Below are positions 49,906 through 61,315 of a stretch of DNA of 64,000 bases, piece after piece. The notes beneath the pieces were generated by a model, which did not search any database, was not told the origin of the DNA, and worked only from the letters and a program-made list of their open reading frames with translations. The position numbers were made by a program, and so were the translations under genes. The stretch's first letter is position 1; each line of letters begins with the position of its first letter. This DNA comes from Leptoclinus maculatus (taxonomy: Eukaryota > Chordata > Actinopteri > Perciformes > Stichaeidae). Where the stretch lies: positions 18,971,985 through 19,035,984 of the forward strand of contig JAVDOI010000012.1 in assembly GCA_032191485.1 (NCBI GenBank). The letters run 5' to 3'.

Positions 49906-50990
49906 ATTTTACCATATTGTAGCATCCCCGGCTGAATTGTTAGCTTGAGCTCTTTCATTAATGACACAAAACAGAAAAACCGTAGCAACCTAAAACAATA
50001 TTTTCCAAAGAATGAGCTTGAACAGGTACTAACCTTGTGCCCATATCGACCAGGTGCTAAACTAACAAAACAGTAACCTTCTTCCTTGTTTGTATCACTC
50101 TTTCCCGTCCCTTTAGCGACTTTTCGTTTCGTACTGCTTCTTACTACCTACTTCCGGTTTTGTACCTTCAAAATAAAAGTGCAACAGGAAATGCACCGAC
50201 TGCAGTGACAAAACGTCCAAAATAAAAGACACAAAAAAGGAATAATCTATTAAAATACTCCTTTACAATATAATCATTGTTTCATCTTCACAAATTACGT
50301 GTCACCATATTTCGGGATAAGAACTTTGGTATAACTTCAGTAACAATCTACAGACTGGTTGTCAATTCACCCAAAAAATGGACGTGCGCGCAGAAAGGAG
50401 GTGAAAAAATATGCTATCTCTGCAATGTCATGATGGCTAATATATGGATTTTATTATTATTTCTATTTCATTACTGTTTTTTTACATTTTTCCCACACAC
50501 CTCATATTGATCTGCCGGCTCTATAGCTAGCTAATGTGTCACATGAAATTCTAGTGAGGAATGGCAGCAAGGGGGTTAACAGGAGTCCCAGTGACCACAT
50601 GTGTTTTGCCGCCCTGCACTGTGCTCACTCGGCGGTTACCGCTGATCCCGACGGCGTTGTCCCGTCAGGTAAACACTGCTACCTTTGTCAGAACTTCTGC
50701 AGTTGCACTGTTAGCTGCCGCCGGCTCAGACATCGACATGCTGAGAGCCGTTTAGAGGCAATGTTTTGTTACTTTTTGCAGTCTCTGTGTAAGGTAGGTG
50801 TGATTTTAGTTTCACCTGTTAAGTGGCAGGGGTGTGGCTTGCACTCCTGGCAGACAATGAGCAATCAGTAGGTAGATGTCCTTAACCACTGCTGGTGGTT
50901 GGAAGCGTCAGGCACACGAAGGCTAGGGCGAACAAAGGCAACAGGGCGACTTTTTCATGCCAGACTTTGTCAAGCAAAGACTTCTCGAGC
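49906..50990. other. non-coding stretch, no known gene
   Basis: Two overlapping frames at 50536-50871 have a cysteine-rich patch (HCYLCQNFCSC) but no recognisable domain. They may be the unassigned 5' flank of the LINE. Confidence 0.4.
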
Positions 50991-51857
50991 GTGTACTTGC
51001 GGGTCAGTAATCTGTTTATATTGACTACCATGTGTTTGCATCCTATTTCTGTCCGTTCCTCTGCTCGGTGGTCACGTAGACACTGGGTCACTCCCAGGTG
51101 CCGTGACCCCACTAATCTCATCTATCCTAGTCTCTCAGCTCATGGCGAGCAAGTGGTGGCAGGGGGGCTCTGGAATTGCCAGTCGGCAGTGCCGAAAGCT
51201 GAGTTCATCTCAGGCTACGCATCCTTGCTCTCCCTCAACTTTCTTGCTCTAACTGAGACCTGGATCACACCAGAAAACACTACCACACGCTCCTGCAGAT
51301 TCCTGCTCTACAACATCAGGAGGATTCGCCCCTTCCTCACTGACGAGACGGAGCAGATGCTCATCCAGGCTCTTGTCATCTCCCGCCTAGACTACTGCAA
51401 CTCACTACTTGCCGGAGCCCCGGCGTCGGCCATCAGACCGCTCAAGCTTGTCCAGAAAGCTGCAGCTCGCCTGGTGTTCAATCGCCCCAAGTTCTCCCAC
51501 ACAACTTCCCTTCTCCGTTCTCTACACTGGCTACCTGTAAGAGCGTGCATCCAGTTTAAGACTCTGGTGCTAGCCTACAGGGCAGTGAAAGGAACAGCTC
51601 CTTCCTATCTCCAAGCCCTGGTCAAGCCCTACACCCCCGTCCGACCACTTCGCTCTGCTGCCTCGGGGCGATTGGTTGCCCCGTCGCTCAGAGGGCCCTG
51701 CGGCCCTTCGACCCAGTCACGGCTGTTTTCTGTCCTGGCCCCACAGTGGTGGAACGAACTCCCCACTGACGTCAGGACAGCAGAGTCGCTGCCCATCTTT
51801 CGGCGCAGGCTGAAAACTCACCTCTTCAAGAAGTACTACCCTGAGACTTCCACTTAG
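50895..51857 (+). pseudogene. L2 LINE ORF2 remnant, 320 codons open
   Basis: Residues before about 90 are not assignable. Then GGLWNCQSAVPKAEF and LNFLALTETWITPENT give the apurinic-endonuclease region (TETW core, near residue 115). At about residue 135 the frame jumps to IRRIRPFLTDE, QALVISRLDYCNSLLAGAP, then LVQKAAARLVFNRP and LRSLHWLPVRACIQFKTL. After these come YRAVKGTAPSYLQ and the final APQWWNELPTDVRTAES and RRRLKTHLFKKYY. These are the conserved post-RT C-terminal motifs of fish L2/Maui. The RT palm with its YxDD motif is absent. The internal deletion happens to preserve the frame, so it is open to its normal-looking stop. Confidence 0.85.
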
Positions 51858-52050
51858 CACTTATTGTATTTGTATTAGTTTGTTTCTGAACTGTACGTTG
51901 GCTCTGGTTTACTCTCTTAGATGCTTGTTTAAAAAAGGAGATGCACTTCTGACTTCTGGTGATTAGTAGTTCTCTTGAATACCTATGTTGAATACACTTA
52001 TTGTAAGTCACTTTGGATAAAAGCGTCTGCTAAATGACTGTAATGTAATG
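50991..52050 (+). mobile_element. internally deleted L2/Maui-type LINE
   Basis: The 5' boundary is uncertain. The coding part joins an endonuclease segment to the C-terminal end of ORF2. The 3' untranslated region ends in taagtcactttggataaaag, then cgtctgctaaatgactg and a short TGTAATG-type tail, the conserved 3' end of fish L2 elements. Full-length relatives carry a whole reverse transcriptase, so several kilobases are missing. The copy cannot retrotranspose on its own. Confidence 0.88.
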
Positions 52051-53375
52051 TCCCAATCCCGTATATTGCACCTTTTAAATAATGCCACTTCTCCACCTAT
52101 TTTGAGCTTAATAAATGATCTTTTCCTAAACCTAACCGAGACATAAGAAAAATTCAGATTAGCTTTTCGTAAGATACCGTTGTATACAGCCATACATTAA
52201 GCTGTTGTACACTAACCTCCTGAACACAGAACCACACCGAGTTAGTTAGCTCTTGTAGGTGGTGAGAAAGTAAACTAGACACCAACGTGAAAAGATTACT
52301 TTCACTCCCAACATGAACAGTAGTTCTTGGGTCCGTTTCATTATTAATTTCAGTCTTACGTGTCAGTTTATTAAAAAAAATTATAAATCAGGGGAGATAA
52401 ATAATAAACATCTGTGTAATTTGTTTGTTTTATTGTTTCATTAGATTATGATGATTCACCCTATTGTGTGTGTTGCTGGTGCAGAGGAGATGCGCTTCTC
52501 AATCAGGGCCAGTGACAACAGGTTTGCATCATCATGTCTCAGCAGGGAGGGGCTGGTCTCTATAGGATGTGAGAAGATACATAACATAGTTCTGCAGTAA
52601 ATGAACTCTATTAAATGAAGTACTCTCATCTGTATGTATGCACGCCCATAGGTCAATTGTGATTGTTTTATTATTATTATTTGGATGATTTGGATGCTTG
52701 CTCTCTTTTTCTTCTCTATCTTTTGTTCTTGTTTTCTTGAGCTTGACTTAGTTTGGTTGATTTTTATTATCTGTTTCAGTTATTATCTTTTTGTTTCAAC
52801 ATCTCTTATAAACGTTTCTGGCGCCAAGCAACATCCTCTGCAGTTTTTTACGGTGAAGTGACGCTACAACCGGATATATGCTGTTTAAATGTCAGTGCAA
52901 AAACTCACAATATTAGATGCCAGCAATGCATCAGAAACAAAAAGTGTCAATACAGGATTTGTATTATTAATCAGCTGCTGTAGATTATGAGAAGAGATTC
53001 TGCAGGAATTTTTTTTATTCTCTCTCAAAAATTACAAGTGAATCGTGACATACTGAAAACACACGGCAAACCGAAGCGTTGATAACTGAGCTTGATGAAC
53101 TATTCATTAAACAGCCAAACACACAGTAACAGTATGCCATATTATCATAAAACAGGAGTTTCTTCCTCACCAGTTGCTCTGCACAACTATCCACCTTCCT
53201 CTTTTTTTGGAATGCTGACCGTCCATTACTTGTGTGATTTGTGCAGATTAAGGCACAACAAAAAGCTCATCATGTTGATCTCCTCATGAACTCTCAGTCG
53301 TCCCTGTTGGTTTTTTACCTCCTGTGTGCATGTGCAACCAAACCTGTCTCAAGATGACACTAAACTGCTTTCGAA
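52051..53375. other. non-coding stretch, no gene seen
   Basis: 52110-52145 has cttttcctaaacctaac, the complement of a family C block. Otherwise AT-rich without recognisable features. Confidence 0.5.
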
Positions 53376-53725
53376 GTTACGTTTCAAGGGAAACATATTT
53401 TGTCCAGGGTTACGGTTGCAGTTTTAAACCGTTAGTTGACATTGTAAATTGTAACAAAACAAAAATGCAATAAAACTACTTCAGAGTACTAGGTCAGATT
53501 AAGGGGGGGGGGGAAGAAATCATGGTTTGCCTTAAACTGACTATGTTTTTCACATTATTTAAGCGATTTGAATTTACTTTTGATTTCACGTGGGACACGA
53601 ACAACGATTTTCTGGGTGAAAGTCCTGTGTTTGGTCAACGTTAAAAACAAATGTGTGATGCGTCAAAGAACAAACGTAACTCACGACAAAATACGTTTCC
53701 CTCAAAACGTAACTCCCAACGTAAC
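53376..53725. mobile_element. TIR element related to 60510
   Basis: The left end gttacgtttcaagggaaac-atattttgtcc is mirrored on the right by acaaaatacgtttccctc and aaaacgtaac, about 40 bp of inverted repeat with mismatches. The interior has cgtgggacacgaacaacg and ctgggtgaaagtcctgtg, shared with 60510-60847 and family C. There is no coding capacity and no clear target-site duplication. A G9 run (about 53502-53513) lies inside. Confidence 0.6.
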
Positions 53726-53909
53726 ATCATTTATTGGAGAAAGGGCTGGCGCGTCTCTCGGTTACATGGCTCAGAAACCTGTCCATTGTGGATTACAATT
53801 CCATGCATGCAATGACTGTGAATGGCTGGAGTAGAATGAGCAGAGGCACAAGTTTATTTGGATCTGATACCCTAAGTTATCATTAGTACTTCACACCACT
53901 GCAGGATAA

Positions 53910-54930
53910 ACATATTAAAAAGGGGGGAAAAGTCAAATAATAGGTGGAAGGAGAAGATGGAGGGTAGCCACGAGAAGCAGCGAGGGACGGGTGAGTCGAG
54001 GGGAGGATGGAGGAGGAAGATGGAGGGGCGGAAAAGTGGAGGGGGAGAGGGGGATGAGGAGAGAATGGCCTCAATTAGTTGATGGGGCTGCCACGGCAAC
54101 AGTGTGTGAGGGGTTGCCATGGCGACCCTGAGGCGGCGTCTTCCCCAAAGGGGCAGGGTGACAGAGCGGGGGGAGCTGATGATGATGTTAATGGTGTTAT
54201 GTGATGATGGGCTTCAGTGGGAGAGGAGAGACCGGTTGAAACAGTCTCAAAGATGGAGACAGATGGGTGGAAGATGGTGGTGATGAAGAGGAGGGAGGTG
54301 GTGGAGAGATGGAAGGAGAAGAGAAAAGGATGGCATAGTGATAAAGAAACACTGCTGTAAAAAAAGAAAAGGTTGAAAGAGTGAATGAGAGCAATTATTG
54401 TCTGATTGATAAGGATGAAAGAGCCAGAATACAGAGGGAGAGAATAGAATAGAGAGGAAAGCTAGTGGCTAAAGGAATGGGGAGATGGTGCGTTGACAGG
54501 AAGAGGAGAAAAGAGACTGCAAAGGGGAAATCAATCGGAAAGAAATGGAGCAAAATTAATCAAAGGGTAAAAAAGACTGGAGGATGGAAATATATGAAAA
54601 GATTGATTTGGAATGAAAGTGATGAGAAGCTAAGAGGGAGGAGAAGATGGAACTGAAAGGCCGGAGATGCCAGTCAATAGTGTGGGCCTTGATACAAAGG
54701 AGGACATGGGTGGGGATTGATTGAGTTAGAGGATGGAAGCTGCAGTTGGTGGTGTGAAGGGAGACAATGTGAGGCGAGAGTAGAAGAATAGGAGGGAAAT
54801 TGAGATATATATGTAAAGATGGCGTTTTGATTGAAAGCGTCAGGTGGGTGGAGGGACGCGGGGACCGGAGGACAATGCAGTGGAAGTTATTTGTTATCAC
54901 GCTTCCCTCATTTCCCTCCATGTGAAAAGG
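53910..54930. other. long purine-rich tract
   Basis: For about 1 kb the plus strand is strongly enriched in A and G, with repeated gatgga, gaggag and gagaag words but no fixed period. The opposite-strand frames rich in serine and proline are artefacts of this bias. No coding evidence. Confidence 0.6.
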
Positions 54931-55124
54931 CAGGAGTTTTAGGGAAAATGACTTGTCAATAACATGATGCCCATATCTTTTTTTGGGCTTTCTGACAAAG
55001 TGATGTGCTATAGGCTTTGATTATTGAACAACTACTAAACATTGAACAGAGTATTCCAACAATTGCACTTCTACATTATCCGATTTGTGACGGGTTAAAA
55101 ACTGTCGTCTGTTTTATTCCATGC

Positions 55125-55375
55125 ATTCTTGTACAGACACTACAGAATAGTAAACTAATACATACCACCATGAAACTTCTCCAGTTTATTACTTGTTTTA
55201 TTTTTGTAAGATGTTAATGTTTAAACATGCAAATAAGACATCGTCTAACGCTAACTTTTGGTGAATTTAGAGAAAATCTACAGACGCAAATAGACAAAGT
55301 AGTAAATATAAAATTAGTATTTTGGAAGTTTTCTCTCCACTATACTTTTGAAAGCATAATAGCAAAAATCTATTT
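55125..55375 (+). repeat. family D dispersed repeat, short copy
   Basis: Blocks catgaaacttctccag, tttaaacatgcaaataagac, acttttggtgaatttaga and caaatagacaaagtagta match 25115-25700 in order. Confidence 0.6.
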
Positions 55376-55518
55376 TTTTGTGCCTGGGGTGTTCAGCCAG
55401 ACAATAGGAGAATGTGCGCGTGTTATGCTAGCGGCTAGAGATGAAATGGGGCAACAGTGGTCTGGTAAGATTACTTCTTACTAACTCCAGCCCCATTTAC
55501 AAACTAGTTGTCTTTAGA

Positions 55519-55903
55519 CTATAGACTGTATATAAAAAGTGGACGTAGTCATCGTGACGTCACCCATTGGTTTGTGAACTGATGTTTTAAAGCCTTGAGT
55601 TTGGTGTTTTGGCCGTCACCATCTTGGCCTTTTTGCAACCGATGAACAGAATTTACCATATTTGGAATTCGGAGGAGTGACACCCTATAGGTCTCTGGTA
55701 ACCTGTCAATCACAGTAAGCCCGCCCTAAAGCATACCCTGCTTTATGGTCTATTTGACTCTAAATGGACCATAATTTACTAAATGAACATCATGCTGTAT
55801 TGAAGAAGACTTGAAACTAGAGATTGAGACCATAAACTCATGTTTACAATGTTTACTGAGGTAATAAATCAAGAGAGAAGTAGAGTCATGTTCTCATTTA
55901 TCA
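55519..55903 (+). repeat. family A dispersed repeat with intact CRE-like site
   Basis: Best 5' end in the window: actatagactgtatataaaa, then TGACGTCACCCATTGG (CRE at 55555-55562), tcaccatcttggcc, cctgtcaatcacagtaag and the actagagattgagaccata module. It stops at agtagagtcatgttctcat, without the cgactcct module. Confidence 0.85.
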
Positions 55904-57411
55904 AATTGTGTAAGGCTCCATACCACTTTATTTCACAGATGCAGTAGTACTCCCCAACAGCTGTCGACGAGTGCAGGTCCTTTTTAACTTTCTACGATCT
56001 TTTCTACGATCTTTTCTACGGAGAGAAATGCGTCTCCGTAGAATAAAAACACGATTTTCAAATGTGGGACATTGTGGGACTTTATTATCGTCTGATGCAA
56101 AAATCTTTTCATTCACAAAGAAAATACCAGCAATACCAATAAAAACGCCATACTTTAATTTGTAAATCTAGTAGATCATGAAACACTCGTCTGTTTTTTT
56201 TTAAGTGAGAAGTAGCATCTAAGTATTAGTTTACCTACAAAAAAGATGAACGGAATATATTTTCTTAGTTAAATATATAGTGATCTCTAGCCATTGAGAT
56301 AAGTTTCAGATTTAGTTTTTAATGCTTCTCCCGGCATCATTATATGACATTTACACAATGCTATAGTCATCAGCCACGCTCGAGGCTCCGTGGGACCGCA
56401 CATAATCACAGTGCTGCTTTCAGCTAAATGCTAACATGAATCAGTGTCCCTGATATTCTGGAGAACTCACAGTCCTCATTGGAAGGTTTTCCATTGGGAA
56501 GAAAAAAGGAGAGGTTGTCTGCACATGGAAATTTGCAAGCATCAGTTCATCGAAACTGTATTTATTTAGCACCTATTCATGTGATCGTGCAGCCCAAAGT
56601 GCGTCAGAGAGCAAGATTAAAACAGCACAGACAAAAAAAAATGAACAATAAACAATGAAATGTTAGAATAAATGAAAGTGACTGAATGAAATAGACTTAC
56701 AGAGATGAGAACTAGTATTAAGGCGGACTGTTCCAGAGACTGAGGCCACAGTGGCTAAATGCTGACTCCCCAAGTGTTTCTGTTGTTTTGGTGCCAAGCC
56801 ATTCAGTGATTTAAAAAAATAGTTTTTCTAAACCTGATCGGCCGCTAATGCAAGGTTTTTGAAATGGGAATAGCATGCGTGACAGAAAAAGATCCAATCT
56901 TCCAAGATAACCCCGAGGTTTTCGACCTGGTCCTTGGTGTGACGAGCTGAAGGTAGACCTCCATGCAAAAAAAGCAAGACAACAAAAAGCAGGCTATATA
57001 TTTGGGCAAAAATGGGACCGCTTTTGTTTTATGATGCCTGACCAGATATTTACTGTTTTATTTCTGCTTTTGCTTCTGTCAAAAGAATCAATACAATAGA
57101 CAGAGTCTCTATCTCTGGAAAGACATATTGTTCCACAAACAAAATTCCATTCACCTCCGTTGTACAGGGGTGAAGGTCGAACTCTCTTGATGAAACCAGG
57201 CCGAATAAAACCGATACAAGCAGCGCCCACATGACAAGAAATATTTATTTTTTCTATTTTGTGTCAAGCGACCCGATCTTCAGGGTAAAGAATTCCACTA
57301 CTTCAGAAATCAGAGGACAGCGGGAGAGAGACGACAGGGAAGTTCGCATTGTGGTCTCGAGGGTTCAGCTACTTGGCTCGATCCTATCCTGCATGTGGCA
57401 CCCCGCGGTCA
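55904..57411. other. non-coding stretch with a possible repeat
   Basis: Three direct copies of ttctacgatct-type sequence at about 55990-56022. 56550-56830 (gcacctattcatgtgatcg, ggactgttccagagactgag) resembles a fish repeat I cannot name. No gene recognised. Confidence 0.4.
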
Positions 57412-57433
57412 CCCCCCCCCCCCCCCCCCCCCC
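57412..57433. repeat. C22 homopolymer
   Basis: Twenty-two consecutive cytosines. Confidence 0.95.
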
Positions 57434-57528
57434 AATAAGGGAGCGATCTGTCACCCTTCCCCGATCTGCCGGAAGATGGATGTTGCAGGCCGCACTGGCA
57501 GCTGTGGTGCGAGTGTGTTCCTCAAGTC

Positions 57529-57531
<3 letters not shown>

Positions 57532-57577
<46 letters not shown>
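57532..57577. repeat. (CT)23 microsatellite
   Basis: About 46 bases of CT. Confidence 0.95.
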
Positions 57578-57579
<2 letters not shown>

Positions 57580-57858
57580 CTCCCTCCTGACACACACCGT
57601 CTCCAAATAATGCATGTCCAAGTGCGCACATCTGCACACGTGTGTGCGTTAATATGTACGTGCCCGTCGGGTGTGCCACCACCGGGGTCGCATAATCACT
57701 TCATCTTCAACCATGTCAGGGAGAGCAGACTTGAGATGGCGAGTTGGCAAAGACGCACGCGCTCTTTCCATATATATTCATGAAAGGCCATCTTTTCTTC
57801 AGCAGACGGGGTCTTTCGCTCTGTTAGCCGCGTGATTTATCGTCCCGCCACGCCTGAA

Positions 57859-57862
<4 letters not shown>

Positions 57863-57928
<66 letters not shown>
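57863..57928. repeat. compound (TA)25(TG)8 microsatellite
   Basis: TA run to 57912, passing directly into TG to 57928. Confidence 0.95.
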
Positions 57929-58050
57929 AGCGGGGGGAAAACCGCTGAGCGGGTATGTACTCGCAGAGAACTCCTCAGCTGTGTGTGTGCGCCAGTAGCG
58001 GATGCACGCATCATGTGCCACACCCCACACTAGTCAAGTTTAATGTGCAA

Positions 58051-58071
58051 CCCCCCCCCCCCCCCCCCCCC
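58051..58071. repeat. C21 homopolymer
   Basis: Twenty-one consecutive cytosines. Confidence 0.95.
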
Positions 58072-58286
58072 AGTCTGACAGCTCACACAGATTTAATTCA
58101 GCCTCAATATCCTCCTCAGACTTGATCACACACACACACCGAAACTGTGTGCGTTTGTCACTACGTGATCGCCGTGTGACAGGTGTTATGGCGCAGATCA
58201 GGTGTTCGCGTATACGCCTGATGCCAGTCAATCCCTTTTTTGCCGATGCTCAGCCAATCAGAACCCACACGCTCCCCGTGTTTCAT

Positions 58287-58287
58287 C

Positions 58288-58334
<47 letters not shown>
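58287..58334. repeat. compound C18-(CA)15 repeat
   Basis: C18 from 58287, passing into a CA run ending 58334. Confidence 0.95.
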
Positions 58335-58337
<3 letters not shown>

Positions 58338-60509
58338 TAAAAAAAGCCACGCGGCACTAAAAGGTCTCGATTACAGCGGAGAGCGTAGTCAAAAGTAGGC
58401 TACTTGACATGGAACTGGGGGTTTCATGTCGGAGATCTCGGAGCCACGTTCCCTCAATGATTCAATATGTAATTTGATGCAGCCTCACTGAATAACAGAC
58501 CTGTCATGAGTACAGGCATCAAACGCAGTGACGAATTAATCTTTGCAGGGCCTTCACGACCGCCAAGACTTCACGGATAAGACATTTAAACAAATATTTG
58601 TTTTAAGTTTCCAGTCTCATCTGAAAAGCGTTGCATTAAAGGCCTTGTAAAACCCGTCGTGCGTAGTTTCCATTACCTTCACCTCCAAATAGAGGATTTT
58701 GATAAGACAAGAATGTTAACTTGTTGTGCATTGAAGTCAGAGTGACCCAGGTTTGGACATTTATTGCCGAGGCATGTTATTTTGTTTCACTAGAAAAACT
58801 GGATTCACTTGATTCTTGAGAGACTCGTGTGGCAAAAAGCTCTTTGTGGCAGATCTACGGGGAGAGTTGAAGGTGAAAAGCCATTTCTTGGATTTGAAAG
58901 AGATTCTGGCAAGAAATAGATGCAGAAAGTAGGTTGCCAAATTGAAATCAGATCTTAGGGGGTTTGCATAAAAGGTTCAAGGACTTTGGAATAAAAAAAC
59001 AAAACATACTCCTCAATCAAATTGTTGTCAGAATTTGAAGTAATGTTTGTGGGTCTGTGTGTTTGAGCTAATCTCAATGACCAGGTGAATGTTAGCTCAT
59101 GGTGGGTTTAAGACTAAGTGGTTGTCGGATTGTTAAAATTGTTCCGACGTCCCAATAGCCCAAAAAAAATTTCATTTGTCCGACAGCCCGTTATCGCAAA
59201 AAACAAACTCCCTTTGTTCAGAGTATTTGTTAGAAAGACATCATTAGAGAATATTCAAACATTTTTTTTTTGTAAAATATGAAAGTATTAACATTATTAA
59301 CTAAATTCACCAAATGACTGACTTGATACCTTGTTTTCTGGTAAAGCAATAGCAAAAATGAAACCGTACAGAAGAAACCACGAGATGGAGAGAATGCCAC
59401 AGAAGTTACGATCAATCACGAGGAGTTACTGGATTTCAGTTAACGACCTTTGCTAATACTTTGTGTGTCCATGAAATATTGATTCATCGTAGAGGCGGCT
59501 GTGTGTCATATACTGCTCCGGCCTCCCTGGTTTGTTTTAGAAAAACCACGCCTGCCCTCTGTCCATGCCTTTCAGGATCTTTCCGCGGCACGTGAACACA
59601 AGAGAAGCGCCGCTGACACCTCCATCTTCAGAGCACGTCTATATGGGGAACGACTGGCCATGAATCGCCTTCATCTTCTATTTATTAATTATCATCAATA
59701 ACGCCTCCCTGCCCATTCGTCTCCCGCACGCACCCACTAACCACTAACCACTGATCGCCCCAACCTCCCTCCGTCACACACCACCCATCCCCCATTACAC
59801 ACACACATCCATGCACATCATAAACACGCCAACCCCCCCTGTTTCTCCCTGGCTAATATGTTCTTCAATCCCCCCCCCATCCTCCCCCTCCGTTCTCCAT
59901 CACCACACCCTCCCATTCTTCCTTTGCCTCACCCGGTCACCACTTTCTCCTCAGCCCCCGACCCCTTCAACTCCTCATCACCACCACCTTCGCCGGCACT
60001 TGTATCAAAACCTGATTGCAACCCCCGGCATGATTTGCATTGCGTTGTCCGAGGAGGATGAGAGCAAAGGAAGCGAGGATCTCCTTGGAAGCCATCCCAC
60101 AGAAATGCTGACTGAAAAAAAAAAAAAAAATCAAAGGCCGTTCCTCTTTGGAATCCATTCAAAGCGTCTCGTTGATTGGTAGCTGTCAGCTTTCTGATGA
60201 CAGGCATGGCAGATAGGTTAAAGCTGACTAAGACTGTTATGTGTGCAACGAAACATAGAACAAGAGGCAAATGTTATTCTGTTTTGCACCTCTGATGCAT
60301 TAGAAAGGTTGCTTTTGGGGGAATGGAAAATGTTGAAAAATGACTTTTAGGAGGTTTCTGCAAAATGAAGTGTGTTGTCCAGAAAAATAGAGCTTCTGTC
60401 AGCAAACAGGCCAGATCCTTGTGTGTCTTCAGGTATTATGGAGGAGCAACCAGGCCCATTTTATCCCGTTTGTCTTCCTACCAAATTACGTTCCCTATTG
60501 CATTCTCGA
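58335..60509. other. non-coding stretch with pyrimidine-rich segment
   Basis: 59700-59990 is C/T-rich and A16 lies at 60115-60130. Frames here are low-complexity. No gene recognised. Confidence 0.5.
59138..59208. repeat. fragment of the foldback 'phrase' family
   Basis: Contains attgttccgacgtcccaata and tttgtccgacagcccgttat, matching the arms of the element at 12671-13074. Confidence 0.55.
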
Positions 60510-60847
60510 TTAACTTCCCAGGGAAACACACTTTTTTCTCGGATTGCGGTTACAGTTTTAATAATGTGGTTTACGCTGTGAATTGAAACAAAACACGACT
60601 GCAACATAATTCCTTGCTCATGTGTAGGCAACAACACTACTTGGTTAGTAGTTTTATTAAGACATTATGGTGTTGTTACATTATTTAAATTAAACAAGTC
60701 AACGACGACTTTTGTTTTCACACAGGACACAAACAGCGGTCTTCTGGGTTAAAGTCCTGTGTTTCTTTGACCCACCCATCTTCTTCTGCAGACTATGATG
60801 AAACAAACGTAATCCTGGAGAAAATACGTTTCCCCCGAAACGTAATT
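60510..60847. mobile_element. TIR element related to 53376
   Basis: The left end ttaacttcccagggaaacac is partnered on the right by gagaaaatacgtttcccccg and aaacgtaattg. The interior contains cacaggacacaaacagcggt and cttctgggttaaagtcctgt, shared with 53376-53725 and family C. No coding capacity. Confidence 0.6.
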
Positions 60848-61055
60848 GACAATGGAGTTTCAACAGCAATACCTCAAATATGGAATATCAATAATTCTCC
60901 TGAAAACAAAATAGGAAATTACCGCATTTACAAATTTAAATGTACAATAGCAGGAAACTATAGAAATAAACGCAACAAGAAACAAACACTAAACTTAACG
61001 AAACATTTGATGTGTGAGGTTTTAGCGTGTCCGTTTCTTTGACGAGGAAGAGGAA

Positions 61056-61205
61056 GCTTTATTTCTTCTTCACTGCTGCCTTCCTCTCTCCAGCCCTGAA
61101 GGATGCCCCCTTGACTTTCTCTGCAGCCGTTCTTGGCAGCCTTCAGCTTCTTCTCAAGTGGGGATGAGGCTGACAAGCACCTTCTGGTAGTCTACTGCAT
61201 CTTTT
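61056..61205 (-). CDS. candidate terminal exon of an unidentified gene
   Basis: Lies 110 bp downstream (minus strand) of the donor that ends the 61316-61929 frame. Using the acceptor CAG at 61208-61206, the joined reading continues KDAVDYQKVLVSLIPT and stops at 61156-61154. Using the next AG (61185-61184), a longer frame with SPLEKKLKAAKNG stays open to 60958. A third frame gives EKVKGASFRAGERKAAVKKK and ends in the TAA of the AATAAA at 61063-61058. That all three frames look protein-like in patches suggests an exon with frameshifts, i.e. a possible pseudogene, or alternative acceptors. Confidence 0.3.
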
Positions 61206-61315
61206 CTGGTGTCTGTTGAGGCAGCACAAACACAAAACGCACATAAGAGTGTCTTGATAGGGGGTTTGGTGCCACACAATACAGCCCTGGGCTTTCAAGT
61301 ACATGTTTTACTCAC

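Noticed and set aside
50536..50871. Cysteine-rich frame as a zinc-finger protein
   Set aside because: HCYLCQNFCSC does not fit a known finger spacing, and the frame has no flanking support.
59811..60270. Proline/serine-rich frames on both strands
   Set aside because: Caused by the pyrimidine-rich segment and A16. Both strands open together without domains.
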